Of a stretch of DNA of 33,963 bases, positions 24,579-33,279 are shown piece by piece; the stretch's first letter is position 1; each line of letters starts with the position of its first letter. Source of the stretch: Bacillota bacterium (GTDB lineage Bacteria; Bacillota; Clostridia; Christensenellales; CAG-138). Below the pieces are notes generated by a model that saw only the letters and a program-made list of their open reading frames with translations, was not told the DNA's origin and made no database searches. The DNA lies in the NCBI GenBank assembly GCA_023451115.1, contig JAEXFV010000116.1, positions 1-33,963 on the forward strand, given 5' to 3'. The position numbers and the translations under genes are program-made.

Positions 24579-27521
24579 ATGAAACGGCCGGTCCCAAGGA
24601 AATGGATCATTTTGTTATCTCTTTTATGTGTGGTATTATTGGGCGCTTGTTATTTGTGCAGGCACCTGCTAACCCATACGCCTTTTGCCACAAACTATGC
24701 CTTTGATGGGCCGTCTGGCGTATATCCCGGCGCCAGCGGCCGTTTGTATGTCATAGACCAGGGGAAAAAGACAGTGCTGTTGATTGATGAACAGGGGAAA
24801 CTCTGGAGTACCATCCAAGGCGGGGAAGACAGCGATAGCCAGCCCTTCTATGCCTCCTTAGTGGCAGAAGGGGAGGATGGCAGCATTTACGTAGCGGATG
24901 CACGTTATGCTGGAAAAGGAACGCTGATCAGCCAGGAGCGCATTTTCCGCTATGATGCCAATGGACGGAATCCGGAACTGGTGTATTGCATTGATTATGG
25001 CGATAGTGAAAACGCTCCCATGCAGTATGGCAATATCCAGTCGTTACGGGAATGGAACGACAAACTGATATTTACGGTGCGCACAGAGCAGGGATTGGAT
25101 GTGCGCATACTGGATGTTGAAACCAGAGAACTGGAAACCCGTGTTTACCCATTGCCCGGGCAATATTTTTCTGACGCGGATGTAGATCCCGAAACACTGC
25201 GGCCTATCTTTACCAACCGTATTGGCCAGTTGTGCACCGTGGCAGAGGACGGATCTCTTCAAGTGCTAAAAGACGAAGGCCGCACTTCCTGGATGCTGAA
25301 TGTGGAAGGCGAGAAGGTGTATTATACCGACCTTGCTACCAATTCGGTGCTTTGCTATGACTTGGCTACCGGCCAGGAAGAATTGGCGATCCAGGCGGAG
25401 GATATCATTTATGCGGTGCAGGCACAGGGCGGCCGGGTGTATGCTACCGACTATATGGGTTACTACCTTCTGGAGGAAGGCAATCTCAACTATGTAGACA
25501 GTTTGGAATATACCCAACCGGTATTGCGGTGCATCCTGTGGGGAGCGCTGTTCCTGGGAGGGGCATTGTTGGTGGCAGTTGCTTACATTTTATTGGTGCG
25601 GCCACAAATTGGGAAGAAGAAAAGCGCGCTGTTTCAGCGCATCGTCATTGTGCTCAGCGTATCCGCATGTATCGGCGTGCTGGTGAGCTACATCATCATT
25701 GGCAGGATGATGCAAACCCAGAGCGCATCGGTTATGGAACAATTGAGCATTTTTGACGATATCCTGGTGCAGTCCACGGATTTGGATGCGTTAAGCCGCA
25801 TTGACAGCGTGGAGGACTATAAGAACGAGGATTATAACAAGGTCAAGGAGCCGTTGGATCAATTGATCTCCATGACCTATGATAATAACTTATATTACTA
25901 CTATATCCTATATAAAGCGGATGAAACCAACATCTATGTGGTGATGGATTTGGAAGAGGCGTCTACCGCATGGCATCCCACCTACGCCTGGGGAACGGAA
26001 GGATATACGGATGTATTCACTACCGGGGAAACGCAGGAGTTTGGCGCGGATGTCAGCTCCTATGGCTCCTGGTCTTTCCTGATCAAACCTGTGTTTGACG
26101 AGACGGGAGCAGTAGTAGCGGCCATGGAAGTAGGCGTGAACTTGGATGCCATGGCGCAACAAACCAGAGCACTGGTATGGGATGTGGTGCTCACGGTGCT
26201 GTCCATGACGGTGGTATTGCTCATGTTCGTCATTGAAACCATCTTTTATGCAGAGCATAGGGAGCAACGTAACAGGATGGCTTTGGATGAGCTTGCGCCC
26301 AGCCGCCGTTTCCCGCTGCGGACGTTGGTGTTCCTGGTGTTCCTGGCGGACTGCATGCAAGACCCGTTCGTGTCCATATTGGCAAATCAGCTTTATGAAC
26401 CCTTATGGGGGATTCCTGCCAGCGTAGGGGCAGCGTTACCGCTTTCCGTGCAGGTGCTCTTTGCTGCTTTTTCATCCTTTGCCTGCGGCTCCATTGTGCG
26501 GCGTACCGGGGTAAAGCGGATGCTGATCATTGGCTTTGCAGTTCAAATATCCGGCTTTTTACTGTGCGGAGCCTATATGGAGTATTTAGGCCTGCTGTTG
26601 GGCAAAGCCCTGATCGGCATTGGCGTGGGCGCATTGCTGGTGAGCTCGAATTCGGTTGCGGCATCTGCTCAAAGCGAGGAAGAGGCAGCAGAAGCTTTCA
26701 CTGCTGTAAATGCAGGTACGTTGGCGGGGATTACGGTGGGAGCAGGGATTGGCTCCATCATCCTTTCTTTCTCCAATTTTGCTACCGTGTATTATGCAGG
26801 GGGGCTGATCCTGCTGTTGGGCTTGCTGCTGGCTATCTTTGGGGAAGATTATAAAGAGGCGGCAATGCGCCGCCAACGGGAAAAAATGCATGCATTGCGT
26901 TTCCTGGCAGATCGCTCTGTTTGGACGTTCCTGTTATTGATGTTGATGCCATTTTTGATCGCAATTTCTTATCGGGAATATTTCTTCCCGCTGTATGCTG
27001 CAGAAATGGGAGTCACAGAAACAGACATTGGGCGTATTTACCTGTTGTGCGGCCTGGTGGTAATCTACCTGGGGCCAGTGCTTACAAGGGCGCTGATTGA
27101 ACGTCTGGGTGGCAAATGGACCACAGTGCTGGCAAGCGGAATGATGATTATCGCTACTTTGCTGTTTGCCTTTGTGCCAACCATGGGGGCTGCAGTGGTA
27201 GGGCTGCTGCTCTTGTCCATTTCCATTTCCTTTGGCTATGCGGCACAGTCTACTTATTACGCCAGCCTCCCCAGCGTAAAAGCCTATGGGGAAAGCCGGG
27301 CTATGGGTGTGTATTCCCTGTTCGATAATGGCGGGCAGACTTTAGGCCCCATGGTATATGGCCTGGCGTTGCTTGGGGGATACCAAACCGGCATTATGAC
27401 CATTGGGGTTGCACTGTTGCTGCTGTTGGCGCTTTTCTTGTTGAGCAATTATTCCAGAGGAAAGCAGAATTTACATAAGGCCCAAGAGAAGGAGAGGGGA
27501 ACGCAGGATGTTGCACTATGA
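24579..27521 (+). CDS. Beta-propeller / sensor / MFS transporter fusion protein
   Basis: A 980-aa membrane protein with an unusual layout. After an N-terminal transmembrane helix (about 8-29) comes an outside beta-propeller-like domain of ~285 residues (SGRLYVIDQGKKTVLLIDEQ, DGSIYVADARYAGKGTLISQ, KVYYTDLATNSVLCYDLATG), then two helices (about 318-341 and 353-375), a second outside domain of ~160 residues (DNNLYYYYILYKADETNIYV, then GAVVAAMEVGVNLDAMAQQ, Cache-like), a helix (about 536-558), and a ~12-helix major facilitator domain from about residue 575. MFS proteins normally move small solutes, but no substrate can be read here. It starts after TTGGAGGAATTTT, and its last 14 nt overlap the GNAT gene. 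The sensor half has the same plan as the cyclase-like protein at 13693-16170. Confidence 0.82.
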   Translation: MKRPVPRKWIILLSLLCVVLLGACYLCRHLLTHTPFATNYAFDGPSGVYPGASGRLYVIDQGKKTVLLIDEQGKLWSTIQGGEDSDSQPFYASLVAEGEDGSIYVADARYAGKGTLISQERIFRYDANGRNPELVYCIDYGDSENAPMQYGNIQSLREWNDKLIFTVRTEQGLDVRILDVETRELETRVYPLPGQYFSDADVDPETLRPIFTNRIGQLCTVAEDGSLQVLKDEGRTSWMLNVEGEKVYYTDLATNSVLCYDLATGQEELAIQAEDIIYAVQAQGGRVYATDYMGYYLLEEGNLNYVDSLEYTQPVLRCILWGALFLGGALLVAVAYILLVRPQIGKKKSALFQRIVIVLSVSACIGVLVSYIIIGRMMQTQSASVMEQLSIFDDILVQSTDLDALSRIDSVEDYKNEDYNKVKEPLDQLISMTYDNNLYYYYILYKADETNIYVVMDLEEASTAWHPTYAWGTEGYTDVFTTGETQEFGADVSSYGSWSFLIKPVFDETGAVVAAMEVGVNLDAMAQQTRALVWDVVLTVLSMTVVLLMFVIETIFYAEHREQRNRMALDELAPSRRFPLRTLVFLVFLADCMQDPFVSILANQLYEPLWGIPASVGAALPLSVQVLFAAFSSFACGSIVRRTGVKRMLIIGFAVQISGFLLCGAYMEYLGLLLGKALIGIGVGALLVSSNSVAASAQSEEEAAEAFTAVNAGTLAGITVGAGIGSIILSFSNFATVYYAGGLILLLGLLLAIFGEDYKEAAMRRQREKMHALRFLADRSVWTFLLLMLMPFLIAISYREYFFPLYAAEMGVTETDIGRIYLLCGLVVIYLGPVLTRALIERLGGKWTTVLASGMMIIATLLFAFVPTMGAAVVGLLLLSISISFGYAAQSTYYASLPSVKAYGESRAMGVYSLFDNGGQTLGPMVYGLALLGGYQTGIMTIGVALLLLLALFLLSNYSRGKQNLHKAQEKERGTQDVAL

Positions 27522-28065
27522 TAAGGTTACCTTACAGGATTTGCCCCAAATGGCGGAACTGTTCCGCAAGTATTTAAATGATGGCGCAAGGGTGGAGGAA
27601 TACCTGGAAGCGGGATTTCATATGCCCGGTTATATCGGAATGACCTGTAAGGATGGGGATAAGCTGGTTGGGGTTATCACAGCGCGGCCGGGTGTGGAGT
27701 TTACCATTCCGAAACCCGAAATCAACAAAATGATAGACGAACGGTACCCCAATAAAAAGATATATACTGGGGAAATGGTGGCGGTTGAACCAGAATACAG
27801 AGGCCTGGGGATATCCAAAAACTTGCATATTCAGTGGGCAGACGAGATGCGGGCAGCAGGTGGAGAGTATGTGCTGCTGGAATTATGGCTCAAACATGAT
27901 GGGGATGTACCGGCCGGAGGAACGGTGAAATATGTTGGCACAATGGAAGAGTGCTGGACATTCCCGGATTTTTATAAAGGATTGGAAGCGTATGGGATGA
28001 CTTGTGCGGACTGTGCCCCCAATCCGTGTACTTGTGGGGCTGTTGTTATTGTGGTACGCTTATAA
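27508..28065 (+). CDS. GNAT-family acetyltransferase-like protein
   Basis: A 185-aa protein with the GNAT fold: an N-terminal strand-helix (MLHYDKVTLQDLPQMAELFR), a central KLVGVITARPGVEF strand, and the acetyl-CoA loop motif VAVEPEYRGLGISKNLHIQ around residues 91-109 (R-x2-G-x-S in place of the usual R/Q-x2-G-x-G/A). It transfers an acyl group from acyl-CoA to an amine in other families; the target here is unknown. An odd feature is a Cys-rich end, C-x2-C-x4-C-x-C, that could bind a metal. It starts 14 nt inside the 3' end of the MFS gene, with GGAGAGGGG upstream, and the SpoIIE gene follows 36 nt after its stop. Its substrate could be a neighbouring protein or an injected or transported molecule. 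Confidence 0.8.
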   Translation: MLHYDKVTLQDLPQMAELFRKYLNDGARVEEYLEAGFHMPGYIGMTCKDGDKLVGVITARPGVEFTIPKPEINKMIDERYPNKKIYTGEMVAVEPEYRGLGISKNLHIQWADEMRAAGGEYVLLELWLKHDGDVPAGGTVKYVGTMEECWTFPDFYKGLEAYGMTCADCAPNPCTCGAVVIVVRL

Positions 28066-28101
28066 ATAAGGTTGCAAGTCGGCAGGGGAAGAAGGGATGG
28101 C

Positions 28102-30105
28102 ATGAAGAAAGAGAAGAAGCTCAAAACATTGGGATTGAAGTTCACCCTTTTGTTTGTCGTACTGGCACTGGTGCTGTGCTTGGGGATTTGCGTGTTCAGC
28201 GGGTATTTATCCTGGCGGGAGTATACAGACTTTTTCTGGGAACAAGCATTGGCTTCGGCAAAATTGGCAGCAAGCTATGTGGACGGGGATCGTATCGCCG
28301 GCTATCTGGAAACCCGGGAGAAGGATGCATACTATTTTGAGTTGGAAAAAACACTCCAGGCCATTAAACGGGAACAAAATATTAAATACCTTTACATTTT
28401 TGTACCCGATACGGATCATTTTACCTACGTCATGGACGTAGCGCTGGAAACAGATGACACTTTGATGTTTTCAGAGATGGGAGACACGTTTGAATATACG
28501 GAGCTGGAATACCAGTATCTTGTGCAGGATGTAGCTGCCAAACGGGCCTGCCAGCAGAAGGTCATGGCGCTTTCCATGGACAGCATCTATGGATTGGGCG
28601 TATCTTCCTGGGCGCCGGTGTTCAACAGCCAGGGCGACCTGGTAGCCATGGTGGAAGCGGACATGGACTTAAGCGTAGTGGTGGATGCGTTAAAAGGTTT
28701 CCTCATTGCAACCGCTCTGCTTTGCTGTGCATTGGTGTTGGCTGTGGTAGTGGCCCTCGCTTTCATTACCCGCCGCATGGTAAGCAAACCCATTGCCAGG
28801 TTGACGAAAAACGTGCGGGATTTTGCAACTGAGCAAGGGTTAACCTATCCAATGGAGCAAATCCAAACAGGGGATGAGCTGCAAACCCTTTCGGAAGCAT
28901 TTGGGAAAATGGCCCAGGATATTGACCAGTATACGCAAAACCTGGCTGCCGTAGCGGCGGATAAGGAGCGCATTGCAACGGAATTAAGCCTGGCAACCGA
29001 TATTCAGATTTCCCTTTTACCCAGGGATTTCCCAGCTTTCCCCGGCCGGGAAGAGTTTGACGTATATGCTATGATGCAGCCAGCAAAAGTGGTGGGGGGC
29101 GATTTTTATGATTTTTTCCTCATCGACCATAAGCGGTTGGGGATTGTGGTTGGCGGCGTATCCGGTAGGGGTATCCCTGCTGCGCTATTTATGGTAGTGG
29201 CGAAAACCATCATCAAAAACCAGCTGATGACAGGCATGCCGGTAGAAGAAGCTATGAATACCATTAATGCCCGCCTATATGAGAGCAGCACGTCCAACAT
29301 GACGGTAACTGCTTTCGTTGGAGTATTGGATACCACAACAGGTGGTTTTTCCTATGTGAATGCCGGGCAGGGCGCGCCGCTGCTGATGCGAAAAGATAGC
29401 GGATATGAATTCCTTGTTGGGCAGGAGATGTCCGTTTTGGCGGAAGTAGAGCATGTGAGCTACCGCCGAATGGAAGCGCAGCTGCGTCAGGGAGACTATT
29501 TGGTGCTGTATTCCGAAGGTGTACCCAGTGCAAAGAATTTGCAAGGACAACAATACGGCCTGGAGAGGCTCCGAAATCAGCTCAACGCCAACCGCGGGAA
29601 ACAGAAAGACCTTAAAACCCTGGTTACCACAATGTGCGATGAGATAACGGCGTTTGAAGACGGCGCCCAGCGGGACGACGATGTTACCGTGCTGGCGCTG
29701 ACCTACCAAAAAGGGGATAAGGCCCGTGCTGAAGTGGCTGTGCGTGCACGGGAGGGCAGCTTTGGCGCGGTGCAGAAATTTTTAAGGGCCCAGTTGGAGG
29801 AAAATGCATTGGGCGGCGCTTTCTATGCAAGGATTTGCGTGGCCGTGGAGGAAACGTTTGCATTGGCAGCCAGCCGCTGTGGAGGCCGGGGGGATATTAT
29901 CGTTCGCTGTGTAGTGGCTGATGGGGAGGAAAAACAAAAGCAGGTGGTCATTTCCCTGCTGTACGGTGGGCCCCAGGCTAATCCTTTGGAAAGCTTAAAT
30001 GAAACCCAGCAGGACGGTATGGCCTTTGTGAAAAAAAGTGTGGACGATGTCCGATACGCTTATCAGGAAGGCAAAAACACCATCATCCTGCTAAAAAGGG
30101 TTTAA
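28102..30105 (+). CDS. Membrane sensor with HAMP, SpoIIE/RsbU-type phosphatase and HATPase-like end
   Basis: A 667-aa protein: a transmembrane helix (about 13-36), an outside Cache-like domain ending in APVFNSQGDLVAMVEADMDL, a second helix (about 197-222), HAMP, a SpoIIE/PP2C domain (about 315-540), and a C-terminal ~120-residue segment like a degenerate GHKL/RsbW anti-sigma domain (ARICVAVEETFALAASRCGG). PP2C motifs GGDFYDFF and DDDVTVLAL are present. In the motif that normally reads ADVSGKG the Asp is Gly (residue 352, VVGGVSGRG), and the usual YTDG reads YSEG. These enzymes dephosphorylate anti-sigma antagonists in partner-switching pathways. The ATG at 28102, after GGGAAGAAGGGATGGC, is preferred over the TTG at 28072. 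It is the last gene before the terminator. Confidence 0.88.
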   Translation: MKKEKKLKTLGLKFTLLFVVLALVLCLGICVFSGYLSWREYTDFFWEQALASAKLAASYVDGDRIAGYLETREKDAYYFELEKTLQAIKREQNIKYLYIFVPDTDHFTYVMDVALETDDTLMFSEMGDTFEYTELEYQYLVQDVAAKRACQQKVMALSMDSIYGLGVSSWAPVFNSQGDLVAMVEADMDLSVVVDALKGFLIATALLCCALVLAVVVALAFITRRMVSKPIARLTKNVRDFATEQGLTYPMEQIQTGDELQTLSEAFGKMAQDIDQYTQNLAAVAADKERIATELSLATDIQISLLPRDFPAFPGREEFDVYAMMQPAKVVGGDFYDFFLIDHKRLGIVVGGVSGRGIPAALFMVVAKTIIKNQLMTGMPVEEAMNTINARLYESSTSNMTVTAFVGVLDTTTGGFSYVNAGQGAPLLMRKDSGYEFLVGQEMSVLAEVEHVSYRRMEAQLRQGDYLVLYSEGVPSAKNLQGQQYGLERLRNQLNANRGKQKDLKTLVTTMCDEITAFEDGAQRDDDVTVLALTYQKGDKARAEVAVRAREGSFGAVQKFLRAQLEENALGGAFYARICVAVEETFALAASRCGGRGDIIVRCVVADGEEKQKQVVISLLYGGPQANPLESLNETQQDGMAFVKKSVDDVRYAYQEGKNTIILLKRV

Positions 30106-30118
30106 AGACAAATCAATT

Positions 30119-30160
30119 AAAAGGGCTGGCTCCAGGATACTACCTGGAGCCGGCCCTTTT
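30119..30160. terminator. Strong, probably bidirectional rho-independent terminator
   Basis: Arms AAAAGGGCTGGCTCCAGG and CCTGGAGCCGGCCCTTTT pair over 18 bp with one G-T wobble, around a 6-nt loop, ending in TTTT on the plus strand. The A-rich left end gives TTTT on the minus strand as well. It lies 13 nt after the SpoIIE-type gene and 80 nt past the stop of the convergent CopA gene, so it can end both transcripts. The 30106-30240 interval holds nothing else I recognise. Confidence 0.85.
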
Positions 30161-30240
30161 CTCTGTTTCATCATGGTATTGCTGGGGATTTCCGCAATAG
30201 GTTGTACGGATCCGCCCTGTGGCTTTACTCCTAGCGCAAG

Positions 30241-32844
30241 CTATTCGTTCATGCAGCTTACCGGCGTATACCCAGCCTGGGTAATCGCATCCATCAGCAA
30301 GGCATCGGGGACTTCTGCTATCAATTCCACATAAGCCTGCTTTTTCTCCAAATCTACGGATACGGATTTTACGCCTTCCACTGCCTCCAGCGCTTTTTGA
30401 ACGTGCATTTGGCAATGTGCACACATCATGCCGTCTACGGTTACTGTTTTCTTCATGGTCATAATCCTTTCTTGCTCCGGCGCATGGACGCTGCCGGTAT
30501 TTTGTGTTGTGTCAATGCTTTTTGAGGCCGGATGGACCGCTTCCTTATCTTTGAAAAAGCGCAGCCGCAATGCATTGGTTACCACGCATACAGAGCTCAG
30601 GCTCATGGCCGCGGAGCCGATCATCGGGCTCAGGCGTAGATGAAACGCGGGATATAGCGCCCCCGCAGCCACAGGGATACCCAGGATGTTATAAAAGAAC
30701 GCCCAGAATAAATTCATATGGATGTTGCGCACCACGGCTTTGCTCAACGCAATGGCAGTGGCCACATCTCCAAGGGTGTCTTTCATCAGCACCACATCAG
30801 CAGCGTCAATGGCGATGTCTGTGCCCGCCCCAATGGCAATCCCCACATCCGCCCGGATAAGGGCGGGAGCATCGTTGATGCCGTCGCCCACCATAGCTAC
30901 CTTGCGGCCTTTTTCCTGCAGAGCACGGATGCAGGCCTCTTTTTGCGTGGGCAGTACATCCGAAATCGCTTCTTCAATGCCCAGCTCCTGCCGGATTGCC
31001 TCAGCAGTGAGCCGGTTGTCGCCGGTAAGCATAATCACATGCAATCCCATTTTTTGAAAGCGTGCGATGGCATCGCGGCTGGTATCCCGAATGGTATCCG
31101 CTACTGCAATGATGCCCATTAGCTGGCCATTTTTTGCAAACAACAGGGGGGTTTTCCCCTGATGGCCCAACTGCGCGGCGGTGTTCTTCGCCGTTTGGGA
31201 AAGGTCGCTCTTGTCCAATAGCCCGTTCTCTTCCAGAAAGGCTGCATTGCCTGCCAGGTATTGGCTGCCCTGCACGGTGGCATGGACCCCCCTCCCAGCT
31301 TCCATGGAAAATGCTTCAGCAGCGGGGAACAAAATTCCTTTCTCTTTTGCATGCTGGACAATCGCCATAGCCAAAGGATGCTCGCTGTCTGCTTCTACGG
31401 CGGCTGCCTGGGTTAAAAAAGCCTCTTGCGTGAGCGTGGGGTCCAGCACCAATATGTCGGTAACGGAAGGGTGGCCCGCGGTAATCGTCCCGGTTTTATC
31501 CAACACAATGGTGTCTACACTATGGAGGGTTTCCAGGCTTTCAGCGGATTTGATCAGGATGCCTTGTTCCGCAGCCTTGCCGGTGCCCACCATAATGGCT
31601 ACCGGGGTTGCCAGCCCCAGCGCGCAGGGACAGGAAATGACCAGCACGGAAATGGCGTTGGATAGGGCAAATTCAAAGCTTTGCCCTGCAAGGAGCCATA
31701 TTACAACAGTAAAAAACGCAATCGCGATTACCGCTGGCACAAACACACCACTGACCTTGTCTGCCAGGCGGGCAATAGGGGCTTTGGAGTTTCCCGCCTC
31801 ATCCACCAGACGTATGATCTGGGCCAAAGTGGTGTCTCCGCCCACTTTGGAAGCACGGAAGCGGAACGCACCGTTTTTATTGATACTGGCGGAAATTACC
31901 GTGTCTCCCGGGTGCTTTTCCACTGGTATGCTTTCGCCGGTAATCGCTGCCTGGTCTACATAACCATAACCTTCCGTCACCACTCCGTCCACCGGAATGC
32001 TTTCCCCCGGCTTTATCGCCACAATATCCCCGGCGAATACTTGTTCTGCGGGAATGGTTTGCTCTATTCCATCGCGAAGCACAACAGCGGTTTTAGGGGC
32101 TAGGTCTACCAACTTTCCCAATGCGTCGGATGTTTTGGATTTGGAACGGGCTTCCAGGTATTTTCCCACGGTTACCAAAGTCAAAATCATGGCAGCTGAC
32201 TCAAAATATAACGCATGGGAATATTCGTGTACCACATTCATATCGCCATGGCCAAAGCCATAGGCCATGCGGAACATGGCGAATATGCCATATAACAAAG
32301 AAGCTCCGGAACCTATGGCTACAAGGGAGTCCATATTGGGTGATCGGTTACCCAGAGCTTTCAGCCCATTTACATAAAAATGGCGATTGATGCCGATTAC
32401 CGGCAATGTGAGCAGTAACTGGGCCAAGGCCAGGATCAATCCGTTTTCCATGCCAGTAAAAAAGGAAGGCATGGGCAGGGAAAGCATGTTCCCCATGGCG
32501 ATATACATCAGAGGCACCAGCAGGACAATGGAGGAAATCAGCCGCCGTTTCATGCTTACCTGTTCCTCTAAAGTACGTTGCCGCCGTACCTGCCACTCGC
32601 TGCGGAAATCGTTTTGGCTTTCCACCTTTTGGCCCAATAGGCTTGCGCCGTAGCCGGTTTCTTCCACGGCCTGTATGATTTCACGGCTGCCAGTCACAGC
32701 CTCATCATAGGTAACGGACATTTGATTGGTGAGCAGGCTCACATTCAATTCGGATATTCCCGTTAGCTTTTGTATCCGCCGGGTGATATTGGCCTGGCAG
32801 GCCGCACAGGTCATGCCTGTAATGCTGAATTTTTCTGTTTTCAT
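30241..32844 (-). CDS. copA: Copper-type P1B ATPase with N- and C-terminal metal-binding domains
   Basis: An 867-aa P1B-type ATPase, likely a Cu(I) exporter in the cytoplasmic membrane. It shows GMTCAAC of the N-terminal HMA domain (residues 10-16), the actuator motif TGES, CPC at 405-407 (Cu/Ag type), the phosphorylation motif DKTGT at 449-453, an SEHP segment, and GDGINDAPAL. A second HMA (GMMCAHC, 805-811) sits at the C-terminus after a linker; in most CopA proteins extra HMAs are at the N-terminus, and a separate CopZ chaperone carries copper. Here the chaperone-like domain may be fused. ATG 32844 (GAGGAA about 10 nt upstream) is preferred to the in-frame ATG at 32868, which lacks a clear ribosome site. 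It lies 76 nt downstream of the CsoR-type gene on the same strand. Confidence 0.95.
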   Translation of the reverse strand: MKTEKFSITGMTCAACQANITRRIQKLTGISELNVSLLTNQMSVTYDEAVTGSREIIQAVEETGYGASLLGQKVESQNDFRSEWQVRRQRTLEEQVSMKRRLISSIVLLVPLMYIAMGNMLSLPMPSFFTGMENGLILALAQLLLTLPVIGINRHFYVNGLKALGNRSPNMDSLVAIGSGASLLYGIFAMFRMAYGFGHGDMNVVHEYSHALYFESAAMILTLVTVGKYLEARSKSKTSDALGKLVDLAPKTAVVLRDGIEQTIPAEQVFAGDIVAIKPGESIPVDGVVTEGYGYVDQAAITGESIPVEKHPGDTVISASINKNGAFRFRASKVGGDTTLAQIIRLVDEAGNSKAPIARLADKVSGVFVPAVIAIAFFTVVIWLLAGQSFEFALSNAISVLVISCPCALGLATPVAIMVGTGKAAEQGILIKSAESLETLHSVDTIVLDKTGTITAGHPSVTDILVLDPTLTQEAFLTQAAAVEADSEHPLAMAIVQHAKEKGILFPAAEAFSMEAGRGVHATVQGSQYLAGNAAFLEENGLLDKSDLSQTAKNTAAQLGHQGKTPLLFAKNGQLMGIIAVADTIRDTSRDAIARFQKMGLHVIMLTGDNRLTAEAIRQELGIEEAISDVLPTQKEACIRALQEKGRKVAMVGDGINDAPALIRADVGIAIGAGTDIAIDAADVVLMKDTLGDVATAIALSKAVVRNIHMNLFWAFFYNILGIPVAAGALYPAFHLRLSPMIGSAAMSLSSVCVVTNALRLRFFKDKEAVHPASKSIDTTQNTGSVHAPEQERIMTMKKTVTVDGMMCAHCQMHVQKALEAVEGVKSVSVDLEKKQAYVELIAEVPDALLMDAITQAGYTPVSCMNE

Positions 32845-32920
32845 GGTTTTTTCGTTCCTCAAGGTCATAATCCACGGTCTGTTGTTGTGACGCTATGCTG
32901 AAATGCTCCATCCTGTGGGC

Positions 32921-33247
32921 TTATTTCAGCTTTTTTATTAATTCAATCGCTTCCGGCACTACCTGCAGGTTGCCTCCCTGAATTTCTTCCACCATGCAAG
33001 TCTCCATATGATCCTGGAGGATATGGTATCCAAAAGCCTGCAATGCCTTTTCTACGGCCGCAACCTGGATTAAAATATCGCCGCAATACCGATTGCCTTC
33101 CAGCATGCTTTTTATGCCGTTTAGCTGCCCGATCATGCGGTTTAAACGGTTTTGCAACAGCCGCTGGGCCTGTGGGCTTCGGGGAGTGGATTTCTCGTGG
33201 TGACAGCACAAAGCGGGGTTTGCTGGAGGAGACGATTGCTTCTGCAT
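32921..33247 (-). CDS. csoR: CsoR/FrmR-family copper-sensing repressor
   Basis: A small all-helical DUF156 protein (108 aa from ATG 33247). The family core is visible: QNRLNRMIGQLNGIKSMLEG, then RYCGDILIQVAAVEKALQAF, then HMETC. The Cys of RYCGD and the H-x3-C of HMETC are the copper ligands of CsoR, so copper rather than formaldehyde is the likely signal. The extra N-terminal CCHH is unusual. When apo it should repress this operon from the sites at 33280-33331. The start is uncertain: an AAAGGAG site lies 20 nt before ATG 33247, and in-frame GTG 33268 overlaps that site, so neither fits well. Transcribed with the CopA gene. Confidence 0.9.
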   Translation of the reverse strand: MQKQSSPPANPALCCHHEKSTPRSPQAQRLLQNRLNRMIGQLNGIKSMLEGNRYCGDILIQVAAVEKALQAFGYHILQDHMETCMVEEIQGGNLQVVPEAIELIKKLK

Positions 33248-33279
33248 TTTAGTGGCGATGGGAAACACTCCTTTCTGGT

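Noticed and set aside
24505..24582. A 25-codon frame that ends overlapping the MFS gene start
   Set aside because: No convincing ribosome site and no recognisable pattern; the MFS gene has its own strong site.
4..30105. Type VI secretion system
   Set aside because: Gram-positive setting, LysM tube protein, DUF4255, DUF4157 and Afp15-like ATPase with no TssJLM membrane complex point to an eCIS-type particle instead.
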